Shown here one piece after another: positions 9,677-16,499 of a stretch of DNA of 42,302 nt; the stretch's first letter is position 1, and each line of letters opens with the position of its first letter. Source of the DNA: a virus; IMG/VR virus record IMGVR_UViG_3300049203_000060, positions 1 to 42,302 of that record. One strand, 5' to 3'. Made by a program: the position numbers and the translations under genes. The notes beneath the pieces are model-generated. The model searched no databases. It had not been told where the DNA came from and saw only the letters and a list, made by a program, of their open reading frames with translations.

Positions 9677-9936
9677 TGACTAAAATCCTAACCTCGTTCA
9701 TCACTGTAACTTTCGCCATTATTGGTGGACTGTGGACCGCGTACACTATCCTCAACACAACCATGGATTCCAAGGTAGCGAACGCTAAGGTGGATATCCA
9801 GAAGGAAATGGACCTGAGAAAAGCCGCGCGCGATGCCGAGATTACCCTCATCGTAGGAGCGATCAACACTCGCTTCGACGATCACCGCACTCACTTCGAT
9901 AAACGCCTCGACACAATCGAAAAGCTGGTTAAATGA
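9673..9936 (+). CDS. small membrane protein with coiled coil, lysis candidate
   Basis: An 87-residue protein with one hydrophobic segment at residues 5-27, followed by a charged helix to the end. It overlaps the end of the adhesin gene (TGA within ATGATG) and in turn overlaps the endolysin-like gene (ATGA). Position and topology suit a holin of the one-span type or an inner-membrane spanin (i-spanin). The sequence does not decide between them. A lipoprotein at 12175 could be the outer-membrane partner if it is an i-spanin. Nothing in it suggests a virion role. Confidence 0.5.
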   Translation: MMTKILTSFITVTFAIIGGLWTAYTILNTTMDSKVANAKVDIQKEMDLRKAARDAEITLIVGAINTRFDDHRTHFDKRLDTIEKLVK

Positions 9937-10331
9937 GAATCCCGTCATACGTATGGTTCAAGGAAGGAAAAGAGAAAGAACTCCTGGAAGAATTCCAACA
10001 ATGCCTTCCTCGTACTCAGATGCTCATGGAAGACATGGGCCGCTACTTCGTCAATCACGGACACCAGATGATCGTCACCGATATCATGTCGGATGAGATG
10101 GAAGATGAAGCCCTTGGAAGAGTGTCAAAATCCCACCGCGAGGGCAGGGCCTTCGACTTTCGCACGAGAGGCCTCTCAAAGGATTTCCTTGACGGTGTTG
10201 AGAAAAGATTCGAGCATATTTATAAACATTGGGCAGCGATAAGTGCAAAGTCATTACAACCGGAACTGATCGTCTACCATAACAACGGAAACGGGCAACA
10301 CGGCCACGTCCAAATAAGGAGCTACAAGTGA
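9933..10331 (+). CDS. M15-type peptidase, candidate endolysin
   Basis: A 132-residue protein with the metal-site pattern of the VanY/M15 peptidase family: S-K-S-H-R-E-G-R-A-F-D (residues 66-76, His and Asp ligands) and G-H-V-Q near the C-terminus (H-G-H-V-Q-I, third His ligand). This family cleaves peptide cross-links or stem peptides of peptidoglycan using zinc. No signal peptide and no separate cell-wall-binding domain are seen, so release would depend on a holin such as the neighbour at 9673. It overlaps both neighbours (ATGA and GTGA), indicating a tightly coupled lysis operon. A role as a virion peptidase is less likely from its position after the fibre genes. Confidence 0.75.
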   Translation: MRIPSYVWFKEGKEKELLEEFQQCLPRTQMLMEDMGRYFVNHGHQMIVTDIMSDEMEDEALGRVSKSHREGRAFDFRTRGLSKDFLDGVEKRFEHIYKHWAAISAKSLQPELIVYHNNGNGQHGHVQIRSYK

Positions 10332-10618
10332 GCGAACAACCAGTAGAAAACAAAAGTATCAAAGAGTCCCTCGAGCTTCTGAAGTCTCTCGAGATTCTCG
10401 CGGTAGCGGGTGTCGGAATTGCTAAAGATGGCGTTGGTCCGGAGGATCTTGAAGAGGGCCTCAAGCTCCTTTCTCAGTCAGGTGAAATCGCTAAAGGTTT
10501 CGTTGGTCTCGGTGAGGTTGACGATGAACTTAAGGACCTTGACGATGCTGAACTGATTCAACTCGGGTCTGCTCTGTGGGGTTCTTACAAGAACATCCGC
10601 GCAGCCGCTAAAGCGTAA
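10328..10618 (+). CDS. hypothetical protein, small acidic helical
   Basis: GTG start in a GTGA overlap with the endolysin-like gene; AAGGAG at 10316-10321 supports it. The 96-residue product is acidic and helical. It has a hydrophobic Gly/Val/Ala stretch near residues 24-33 that is too short for a reliable membrane span. Unrecognised. Similar small acidic proteins are often found beside lysis genes, but no function can be read from the sequence. Confidence 0.6.
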   Translation: MSEQPVENKSIKESLELLKSLEILAVAGVGIAKDGVGPEDLEEGLKLLSQSGEIAKGFVGLGEVDDELKDLDDAELIQLGSALWGSYKNIRAAAKA

Positions 10619-10621
10619 TTT

Positions 10622-10855
10622 ATGGGTGAACTCCTCCTTGGTGTACTTAAGGAACTCCTGCACGCAGGAAACCTCACCTTGGAGGAGAAGCACCTATATG
10701 AAGACAACGTCCTCAAGCTCGAGAAGGAATGGTATGAAGAGTATGACAAACTGGAAACAGAACTTGGTTCTGATAATGCTCTTGATGATGTCGAACGTAA
10801 GTTGCGCCTCACAACCAAGGCCCTCGTGGAAACCCTTAGAAGTAAGCACTCTTAG
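10622..10855 (+). CDS. hypothetical protein, charged helical
   Basis: A 77-residue, Glu/Leu/Lys-rich protein predicted to form two or three helices. It starts 3 bases after the preceding stop; no strong Shine-Dalgarno is visible, so translation is probably coupled. Unrecognised. The opposite strand and the +1 frame are also open here, but this frame has the best composition. Confidence 0.5.
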   Translation: MGELLLGVLKELLHAGNLTLEEKHLYEDNVLKLEKEWYEEYDKLETELGSDNALDDVERKLRLTTKALVETLRSKHS

Positions 10856-10889
10856 AATCGATAAGGGATGCTACTGCCAGTTCAAAAGA

Positions 10890-11021
10890 TGTATGCGGTG
10901 GAGACCGAACATCTGGTCCAAATGGGAACAAATCTGCCAATATATTCCGTTCTCAGATAAGGTTCAAATCAAAGAGCTCGCTGATAAGGACATGATTCTA
11001 CGTGCGAGAGTGAAGCCTTGA
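10890..11021 (+). CDS. doubtful small ORF, start uncertain
   Basis: A frame open well upstream ends at TGA 11019-11021 in a TTGA overlap with the next tiny gene. From the ATG at 10890 it encodes 43 residues, and the codons just upstream add a C-x-C-x4-C pattern. No convincing start or ribosome site for the longer form was found. An alternative 30-codon ORF starts at ATG 10868 after AAGGG. Either one or neither may be real. Confidence 0.25.
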   Translation, partial: CMRWRPNIWSKWEQICQYIPFSDKVQIKELADKDMILRARVKP

Positions 11022-11125
11022 AGATCAAAACCAAGGCACAGCTTGAGTGGGAAAGAATCAAGAAGGAGCGAGGCCTCGATAAGATACCTCCCCCAAAGAA
11101 AAAGCCTTTACGTCCTAAGAAATAA
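11018..11125 (+). CDS. tiny basic protein, TTG start
   Basis: A 35-residue ORF (M-K-I-K-T-K-A-Q-L-E-W-E-R then Lys/Pro-rich) with a TTG start overlapping the preceding stop as TTGA. GAGAG at 11006-11010 could serve as the ribosome site. The C-terminal half is a Pro/Lys tail. Unrecognised. It is supported only by the coupled start and sensible composition. Confidence 0.35.
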   Translation: MKIKTKAQLEWERIKKERGLDKIPPPKKKPLRPKK

Positions 11126-11140
11126 GCCCGAAAATTTAAC

Positions 11141-11158
11141 GGTACGAACTTAATACCA
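11141..11158 (+). promoter_or_regulatory. GTAC-N7-ATAC element, copy E
   Basis: GTAC 11142-11145 and ATAC 11153-11156 separated by 7 bases, 15 bases before the GTG of the phosphoesterase gene. One arm is degenerate. The element has the same spacing and intergenic position as the other six copies. Confidence 0.45.
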
Positions 11159-11172
11159 GGGATGGTTTTAGA

Positions 11173-11877
11173 GTGTTGAAGATAGATGCCCGTGGCAAAC
11201 GGGTTCTCATTATCTCCGATCTCCATATCCCTTACTCAGTTCGGGGCTACCTCCGATTCCTAAAAAATCTCAAGCGCACATTCAAGCCAGACATCGTGAT
11301 CAACATTGGCGACGAGGTTGATTACCACGACATGTCCATGCACGATTCTGATAAAGATCTCGACTCCGCTGGGAAAGAGCTGGATAAGTCCGTCCTAGAG
11401 ATACAAAACGGCCTCCATAAGCTGTTTCCCAAGATGTACCTACTAGAGAGTAACCACGGGAGCATGACGCTCAGAAGGGCCAAAAAACATGGAATTCCAA
11501 TACGTGTACTCCGACCGCTGCCCGAATTGTACGGGACCCCTAAATGGACGTGGCATGATGAAATCCTCCTTCAAACGGAACAAGGGCCTGTGTATCTTTG
11601 TCACGGTAAATCTGGAACCTACGGAACACTTGTTAAAGAAATGGGAGTTTCGTGCGTTCAGGGACACTTTCATGGAAAGTTCGAGATTACCCATCATGCA
11701 AGCGTATTCGGTTCACGCTATAATATGTTCGTCGGGTGCCTCATAGATCAGAAGTCTCTCGCTATGGCGTATGGAAAGAACCATGTGAAGAAGCCCATCC
11801 TTGGATGCGGTGGGATTGAAGCTGGCGGAAATCCAGTACTATTTTCGTACCGGGATTTTAAAAGGACCAGAAGATGA
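11173..11877 (+). CDS. calcineurin-like metallophosphoesterase
   Basis: A 234-residue protein with the family's metal-binding motifs in order: S-D-L-H (about 14-17), G-D-E-V-D (about 45-49), S-N-H-G (about 91-94), L-C-H-G-K (about 140) and G-H-F-H-G near residue 160. These bind two metals and hydrolyse phosphoesters. Phage members act as DNA-end, nucleotide or protein phosphatases, and the substrate cannot be read here. The start is GTG with AGGGA about 10 bases upstream, just after a GTAC-type element. It overlaps the next gene (ATGA). Confidence 0.85.
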   Translation: MLKIDARGKRVLIISDLHIPYSVRGYLRFLKNLKRTFKPDIVINIGDEVDYHDMSMHDSDKDLDSAGKELDKSVLEIQNGLHKLFPKMYLLESNHGSMTLRRAKKHGIPIRVLRPLPELYGTPKWTWHDEILLQTEQGPVYLCHGKSGTYGTLVKEMGVSCVQGHFHGKFEITHHASVFGSRYNMFVGCLIDQKSLAMAYGKNHVKKPILGCGGIEAGGNPVLFSYRDFKRTRR

Positions 11878-12191
11878 AGCGAGTGAAGTCTTTCGAGTGT
11901 CTGAATCACACCGTAAATGTCGAATATCTTGAGGATGTTTGGTTCGATGGTGCCAAGGTCTTCGGGTCCTGTGACCCATACAGGGGCAAGATACAGGTAG
12001 CAACCAGGGAACCAGGATCCCAAGAAGAGCTCTCCGAAGAAGTAATCCAGCATAGCTATGAACATGAGAAGGCCCATTACCTCATGTTCTTCGTGGACGA
12101 TAATTTCTACAAGAATGAAAAGAAGATTGATCTTCTGGGTGCGCTCTCAGCTCAGTATGAGAAAACGAGAAAATATGAAGACGTACCGTGA
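11874..12191 (+). CDS. small HExxH metalloprotein, putative peptidase
   Basis: A 105-residue protein with H-S-Y-E-H-E-K-A-H-Y, containing an H-E-x-x-H zinc-site motif (about residues 63-67), followed by an acidic segment that could supply the third ligand. Small HExxH proteins (ImmA/IrrE-like and similar) are common in phages; the true family is not clear. It is coupled to the phosphoesterase by ATGA and overlaps the start of the lipoprotein gene. With only one motif seen, activity is a guess. Confidence 0.5.
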   Translation: MKRVKSFECLNHTVNVEYLEDVWFDGAKVFGSCDPYRGKIQVATREPGSQEELSEEVIQHSYEHEKAHYLMFFVDDNFYKNEKKIDLLGALSAQYEKTRKYEDVP

Positions 12192-12375
12192 GCTATTTTG
12201 GTGGATGATCTTGAGTCACCTTATTGTGATCTGCCTTGGGATTTTGCTCTCGTGTGCAACTCCTCCCAAACTTCCTCAAAATTCTCTGGGTAAACAAACG
12301 TACCGAATCCACCGGCCAGTTCGGCCTTCGCGAGATTATATTTCTGGAGCTCAACTCCATCACGCCAACGATTAG
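12175..12375 (+). CDS. small lipoprotein, candidate outer-membrane spanin (Rz1-like)
   Basis: A 66-residue ORF starting 17 bases before the previous stop. It has a hydrophobic segment (residues 11-25) ending in the lipobox L-L-S-C at Cys27, then A-T-P-P-K-L-P and a basic tail. Size, lipobox and prolines are those of Rz1-type o-spanins, which span the periplasm with an inner-membrane partner at lysis. It lies on the late strand downstream of the endolysin. Its last 155 bases are antisense to the nuclease gene at 12221, which is itself well supported. The ribosome site is weak (GAGAA). Confidence 0.5.
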   Translation: MKTYRELFWWMILSHLIVICLGILLSCATPPKLPQNSLGKQTYRIHRPVRPSRDYISGAQLHHAND

Positions 12376-12571
12376 CCTCGTACTCATCACGCTTCAGTTC
12401 CCAGAAGAAAGCGACACCTTTGTAGACTCCTACAATGTCCGCTATTCCTCTGAGAGCTAGAGCTTCTTTAACGAAGTAGTAACAGTCATCACCAAGACGG
12501 TCGAGCTTCGCTCTGACCTTAATCTTGAACTGCGCTTCCGTGGGTCTCGTTGAACTGTCTGACTGCTTCAT
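12221..12571 (-). CDS. PD-(D/E)xK nuclease (VRR-NUC-like)
   Basis: A 116-residue protein from ATG 12571 (a TTG five codons upstream is the alternative). It shows R-G-I-A-D-I-V-G-V then F-F-W-E-L-K, which gives the D...E-x-K catalytic core, followed by L-Q-K-Y-N and G-G-F-G-T-F-V, the usual end of the VRR-NUC fold. Members are small Mg-dependent nucleases that act on structured DNA such as junctions; in phages they accompany replication genes. It is the last gene of the long minus-strand replication operon and overlaps its upstream neighbour by 53 bases. Confidence 0.75.
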   Translation of the reverse strand: MKQSDSSTRPTEAQFKIKVRAKLDRLGDDCYYFVKEALALRGIADIVGVYKGVAFFWELKRDEYEANRWRDGVELQKYNLAKAELAGGFGTFVYPENFEEVWEELHTRAKSQGRSQ

Positions 12572-12887
12572 CCTGAATCGCCTCAAAGTTTGGCATATCG
12601 ATGTTATTGAGCTTCAGTGTCTCAATAAGAACTACGTTTGCTTTCAGTAGGACTGCGTTCTGTTCCGCTGTCCCTACGAGCTGATCATCCACCATCTTGA
12701 GGGTTTTAAGGGCCCTCATCATCATTGGCAGGATGACAGCTTTGAATGTCATCTTGGCCTGCATGGGGTTACGCTCAAGATCTTTCATGAAATCGATCGC
12801 GATGTTATTGAGAGCAATCGCTTCTTTCTCACTCGGGTCCTCGAGTCTTACCAGTCTTTTGTCAAATGCGAGTTTACTTGTGTCCAT
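12519..12887 (-). CDS. hypothetical helical protein in the replication operon
   Basis: A 122-residue protein, all-helical by composition, with Met/Leu-rich amphipathic stretches (I-L-P-M-M-M-R-A-L). It starts at ATG 12887, sharing a base with the upstream stop, and its end overlaps the nuclease gene. Unrecognised. The tight packing between the polymerase and nuclease suggests a role in replication, by context only. Confidence 0.65.
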   Translation of the reverse strand: MDTSKLAFDKRLVRLEDPSEKEAIALNNIAIDFMKDLERNPMQAKMTFKAVILPMMMRALKTLKMVDDQLVGTAEQNAVLLKANVVLIETLKLNNIDMPNFEAIQDEAVRQFNETHGSAVQD

Positions 12888-13090
12888 TACTTAATCCTTT
12901 TCTGTACTGTGAAGACACCATCAATAATGTCTGCTTTGACTGTTATCTTTTTAGCCCCTCCAAAAAGGAGCTTCATTGATTTGTTGGTGGAAGGTGAAGC
13001 AATCTTGGCGACCACTTTCCCAGCTCCGTTAAGGGCCTCTACTAAATCAGTGAGAGGGTTCCATACCATTGTGTAAGTTCTTTCGTTCAT
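12887..13090 (-). CDS. hypothetical small basic protein
   Basis: A 67-residue, beta-rich and basic protein (M-N-E-R-T-Y-T-M-V-W; ends V-Q-K-R-I-K). TAATG-type overlaps join it to both neighbours, so it is clearly part of the operon. Unrecognised. Basic charge and context would allow nucleic acid binding. Confidence 0.65.
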   Translation of the reverse strand: MNERTYTMVWNPLTDLVEALNGAGKVVAKIASPSTNKSMKLLFGGAKKITVKADIIDGVFTVQKRIK

Positions 13091-13380
13091 TAGTATGCTG
13101 TCCCGCCAATGTGTAGGGCTTCCCGAGAAGAGCCCTCACTGATAACCTCTTGGAGGATTTGCCAGATACTCTTTGAGGGGTGCTCTTCATCCTCCCCTTC
13201 GTACTCCAGATCGGTGAGTTCGATACCTTTCATCTCTTGTTCCGTGAGCTCTTTAATCTCACAAAGAGCTGGGTCTGTGACTTCGGACCCATGAAATCCT
13301 ATCATATATTTAACAGCTGCTTCTTTATCTGTGGCTGCCACCCAATCTGTTTCATCAGCCTCAAATGCAAAAACTTTCAT
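13090..13380 (-). CDS. hypothetical acidic protein
   Basis: AAGGAG lies 6 bases upstream of ATG 13380, so this start is chosen over one 19 codons earlier that would overlap the polymerase. The 96-residue product begins M-K-V-F-A-F-E-A-D and is acidic, with D-K-E-A-A-V-K-Y typical of small phage proteins that modify or bind other proteins. Unrecognised. It follows the polymerase stop by 10 bases. Confidence 0.65.
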   Translation of the reverse strand: MKVFAFEADETDWVAATDKEAAVKYMIGFHGSEVTDPALCEIKELTEQEMKGIELTDLEYEGEDEEHPSKSIWQILQEVISEGSSREALHIGGTAY

Positions 13381-13390
13381 ATAAAACTCC

Positions 13391-15118
13391 TTAATGGGTT
13401 TCCGCCCAATTTGCGCCGACTTTGTACTGACCATCAAGCCTTACTTTCAGGTTCAATTCTTCGCCAGCATCTATGATTGATTGTACTTTTATCTTGCCGT
13501 GTTCCTCGGCATCGCTCTCTTTGGTGATTGATTGAAACTCATCATGCACGTGAAGTGCTGGGTATGTCTCTATACCTTTTTCCATAGCTCTTTTATACGA
13601 GAGTACTGTTGCTCTTTTGACAACAATGCTTCCAGCAGACTGCAGGAGAGTATTGAGAGCTGAATATTTCTGTCTAACCAGAAGGCTTCCTCCATCAATT
13701 CCTGCGACTGTATCTGCGTTGACGAGATGTTCCCTGAGTTTATTTTGGAGCTGGCGATAAGCTGGGATACGTTCACCGAAAAGGTACCGAGCTTTCTTCC
13801 CAGCAGCCTTTTTCTCCTCAGAACTTCCTGAAGGGACGAAGATAGCTCCGAGAGTCTCGTCTCCAGCTCCATAGATAAATGCGTAGATGAACGTCTTTGC
13901 TTTATCACGAGTATCAAGTTCAACAACATACTGATGACGAGTATGGATATCACCATCTACAACCTCCCTTCCATAAGCTCCTCCATCAAACCTTGCGAGA
14001 TAATGCGAAAGCATACGGAGCTCGAGTCCTGAAGCGTCAGCACCAACCATTCTGTATCCTGTTGGCGCGTAAAAAAGAGATCGGACCTCTTTACCCATGA
14101 ACGCCCGGACGGAAGGTATGTTCGCGAGGTTAGGAGACGAATGGGTACACCTCCTCGTAACTGCGCCGACTGTGATGACTCTACCATGTAAGCGGCCATT
14201 TCTGACGTGATTGAACCAAGACTCTTTCCCGGTGGAAAGCATACTAAGAAGTTTTTGCACTTCGAAGAATCCAACAAAGAGTTCAGCTTCAGGGTAAGCC
14301 ATAGACCCCAGTACGTCTGCATCCAGTTTCGGATTTCCTTTGTCCGTGAAGACTGTGGGCTTCCAGTTATATCTCTCGCAAAAGAAACGTATGATTTGTT
14401 GCCGGGAGCCGGGGTTAAACTGCTCATATTTTACCTTGGTTTTCATCTCGACTTTCCATGGTGGAATGTCTTTCTGAATTTTATCTTTTACTCGTTTCAT
14501 TTCTAGCATCAGTGGGGTGTTGAGGCGATGTGCTGCCTCAACGTCGAAAGGTACACCAGTCATCTCTTGGATGTGGATGTACTCTTGGAAATCGTGTTCA
14601 ATTGAAAGGCACTTCTCAGCGATGGGTTTCTTCTGGAGGGACTTCCAGAGCTTCATAGTAACTTCTACGTCTTGTTCACAGTACGTTTGCATAGTCGGGG
14701 ACCATAAGTCCCAAGGCCCTTTGAAATCGTCCTTGCGCTCACCAAGACGATAACCGAAGGCCTCGAGACTGTAGTCTCCAACAAGGTTAGAGGGGATGAA
14801 GTACTTATCCGCTTTGTCGATCACAAAGATCTCTGGCCAGCGAATCCGCGCCATCAGAAGAGTATCTCTAGGAACTCCCTTACCACAGTAGTTGTAAAGT
14901 CTCTTCAGTACAGGCAGATCGTAGCAGAGAATATTGTGACCGATAACATAGTCAGCATCTTCAAGCATCCTCACGCCAAGCTCTATCGGAGAAAAACCTG
15001 GTTGATTCGCGAAAGAGAAAACCTTGCTTGTGTCAACGTCTTTGAGCACCAGAGAATGGACCTTCGTGACGGAATCAAGGAGGCCATCGGCCTCTAGGTC
15101 AAAGACGTATGATGACAT
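13391..15118 (-). CDS. T7-like family A DNA polymerase with 3'-5' exonuclease
   Basis: 575 residues. N-terminal DEDDy exonuclease: F-D-L-E-A-D-G-L-L (Exo I, about 5-13), V-I-G-H-N-I-L-C-Y-D (Exo II, about 57-66), Y-C-E-Q-D-V (Exo III, about 146-151). Polymerase: motif A V-G-A-D-A-S-G-L-E-L-R (about 348-358), motif B R-D-K-A-K-T-F-I-Y-A-F-I-Y-G (about 397-410) and motif C H-V-H-D-E-F. The Tyr in motif B matches the T7 residue that governs discrimination against dideoxynucleotides. It is about 130 residues shorter than T7 gp5, so the thioredoxin-binding insertion is probably missing and another processivity factor may be used. It starts at an overlap with the RHH-like gene, in the middle of the minus-strand replication operon. 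Confidence 0.95.
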   Translation of the reverse strand: MSSYVFDLEADGLLDSVTKVHSLVLKDVDTSKVFSFANQPGFSPIELGVRMLEDADYVIGHNILCYDLPVLKRLYNYCGKGVPRDTLLMARIRWPEIFVIDKADKYFIPSNLVGDYSLEAFGYRLGERKDDFKGPWDLWSPTMQTYCEQDVEVTMKLWKSLQKKPIAEKCLSIEHDFQEYIHIQEMTGVPFDVEAAHRLNTPLMLEMKRVKDKIQKDIPPWKVEMKTKVKYEQFNPGSRQQIIRFFCERYNWKPTVFTDKGNPKLDADVLGSMAYPEAELFVGFFEVQKLLSMLSTGKESWFNHVRNGRLHGRVITVGAVTRRCTHSSPNLANIPSVRAFMGKEVRSLFYAPTGYRMVGADASGLELRMLSHYLARFDGGAYGREVVDGDIHTRHQYVVELDTRDKAKTFIYAFIYGAGDETLGAIFVPSGSSEEKKAAGKKARYLFGERIPAYRQLQNKLREHLVNADTVAGIDGGSLLVRQKYSALNTLLQSAGSIVVKRATVLSYKRAMEKGIETYPALHVHDEFQSITKESDAEEHGKIKVQSIIDAGEELNLKVRLDGQYKVGANWAETH

Positions 15119-15285
15119 TAGAGTTTCCCTACCATCAGCTCAAAGAGTTCCCTCGGGAGATACCCGAGGGACTTAGCTTTGGCGTTGAATTTTCTTTTCG
15201 TTTCCGCTGATACGTTCCTGAGATAGACGATTACCAGTCTATCCTTGGGAGCGATCTTGGCGACTTTCTTCTTCACCGTCTTCAT
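15118..15285 (-). CDS. small basic ribbon-helix-helix-like protein
   Basis: AAGGA upstream of ATG 15285 decides this start. The 55-residue product has a Lys-rich N-terminus, a beta strand (R-L-V-I-V-Y-L-R-N-V) and two helices (S-A-E-T-K-R-K-F-N-A-K-A-K-S-L and P-R-E-L-F-E-L-M-V). This is the strand-helix-helix order of Arc/MetJ-type DNA-binding proteins. It sits between a ssDNA-binding candidate and the polymerase with base-level coupling. It could be the regulator that binds one of the dyad families described here, but this is a guess. Confidence 0.55.
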   Translation of the reverse strand: MKTVKKKVAKIAPKDRLVIVYLRNVSAETKRKFNAKAKSLGYLPRELFELMVGKL

Positions 15286-15286
15286 C

Positions 15287-16003
15287 TTAGAAATCCTTAT
15301 TGTCGTCAGCGACAACGACTGTACGCTTGTCATCACGGAGAGTTTTGAACCAGTTAAGAGCGTCCATGACTTTCTCGTAAGGTGTTCTTGGTCCTACCTT
15401 GGCCTTAACAACGAAGTATGAATCACCTTCGTCATTCTTCTCGAGCTCTGATGTGAGTTCAAACTGGAAAGCTGCTGGTGGGAGCTGCTTCATAGCGTTC
15501 TTCACATACATCTCCGTAGAGATGTTTCCGCCTGTCTTCTTAGAAGCTCCTTTGAGCTTGAGAGAGAAAGGAAGAACGTGACCATCAACGAGAACGTAGA
15601 AGCGGTATGTGTACTTGTTCCGGAACTTATCAGCCCCCACTTCAAACTCATACGGAGCGTTCTCATTCTCTGGGGTCATCTTCTCAGTGTGGTCCCATTC
15701 CCACTTCTTGCCGTTATACTTTTCAACGGTCCAGGTTTTTTCCATGTGGAAAGGTACTACTACCAGCTTGCTACCGAGAGACTCTTCCGATACTGAATCG
15801 AAGAACTCTCCTCCCTTACCCTTGTTCACCTTCACGAACTCAGAGTTCGACTGAAGAAGCAGGAGAGAAGGGATAACGATATCTTTAGAAGACAGTTCGT
15901 TTCCACCCCATGCTGCAAGGTCTTGGTCTGAGTACACAGCAAGCTCTGTACTCGTTTGTCCTGCGACTGTCATCGACAGTTCGGCTTCTGATTTCTTTGA
16001 CAT
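15287..16003 (-). CDS. putative ssDNA-binding protein
   Basis: A 238-residue protein with a strong AAAGGAG site. The N-terminal 40 residues are polar, then comes a beta-rich body with K-D-I-V-I-P-S-L-L-L-L-Q-S, V-V-V-P-F and F-Q-F-E-L-T-S-E, and an acidic tail ending D-D-N-K-D-F. A short acidic C-terminus ending in Phe is typical of phage ssDNA-binding proteins such as T7 gp2.5, and the neighbours are polymerase and helicase genes. No definitive OB-fold motif can be shown by eye, so the call rests on context, tail and beta content. Confidence 0.45.
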   Translation of the reverse strand: MSKKSEAELSMTVAGQTSTELAVYSDQDLAAWGGNELSSKDIVIPSLLLLQSNSEFVKVNKGKGGEFFDSVSEESLGSKLVVVPFHMEKTWTVEKYNGKKWEWDHTEKMTPENENAPYEFEVGADKFRNKYTYRFYVLVDGHVLPFSLKLKGASKKTGGNISTEMYVKNAMKQLPPAAFQFELTSELEKNDEGDSYFVVKAKVGPRTPYEKVMDALNWFKTLRDDKRTVVVADDNKDF

Positions 16004-16459
16004 TTACTTCTCCTTTCTGAAGCGAAGTTCCGGAGTTTCCTTCTTTTCGCCACAGCCAGGCAGGACGAATTCAGGATTTAGTTCCAGTTCTTGATTGACG
16101 TAACTATTAAGGGTCATATGGTTTACGGTTGCATAGTGATTAAAGAGCTCAGGCCCTAGAGACTGGAAGTACTCGAGCATCAGCTTCTTGTCTGCTGGGT
16201 TCTTCGGAACTCCCACCTGGGTCTTGATTGCCATAGATACTGTTCCAATACCGTCAACGTGATACTTCGTTTTCCCGGTGCTCTGGAGAAGAGAGAGAAC
16301 ATAACTTCTCTGAGTCTCGTAAGCGGCACTAGCATCATTGGAGATTTTCTTTTTTTCTTCATAATCCTTATCCAATGTGATGAGCTTTTCTACCGCCTCA
16401 TCAAGTTGTTCGGTTGTAACGGTTGTGGGTGTTTCCCATCCTGCGAGTTCGTTTTCCAT
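16004..16459 (-). CDS. phage protein of the replication operon, coiled-coil N-terminus
   Basis: ATG 16459 is preceded by AAGGA and is preferred; an upstream in-frame ATG at 16486 would add 9 residues. The 151-residue product has a coiled coil (about 20-70) and then a globular part with G-I-G-T-V-S-M and V-P-K-N-P-A-D-K-K-L-M-L-E-Y-F, a pattern I have seen in phage proteins near recombination or ssDNA-binding genes but cannot name. It is packed between the helicase and the ssDNA-binding candidate. Confidence 0.55.
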   Translation of the reverse strand: MENELAGWETPTTVTTEQLDEAVEKLITLDKDYEEKKKISNDASAAYETQRSYVLSLLQSTGKTKYHVDGIGTVSMAIKTQVGVPKNPADKKLMLEYFQSLGPELFNHYATVNHMTLNSYVNQELELNPEFVLPGCGEKKETPELRFRKEK

Positions 16460-16499
16460 GTTTGAATTTCCTTCTTGAGCTTTCATTATGGCAAGCTCT

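Noticed and set aside
10626-11021. 131-codon ORF in the +1 frame of the small protein at 10622
   Set aside because: Most of it is a shadow of the better frame; only its last part could be a separate tiny gene, listed with low confidence.
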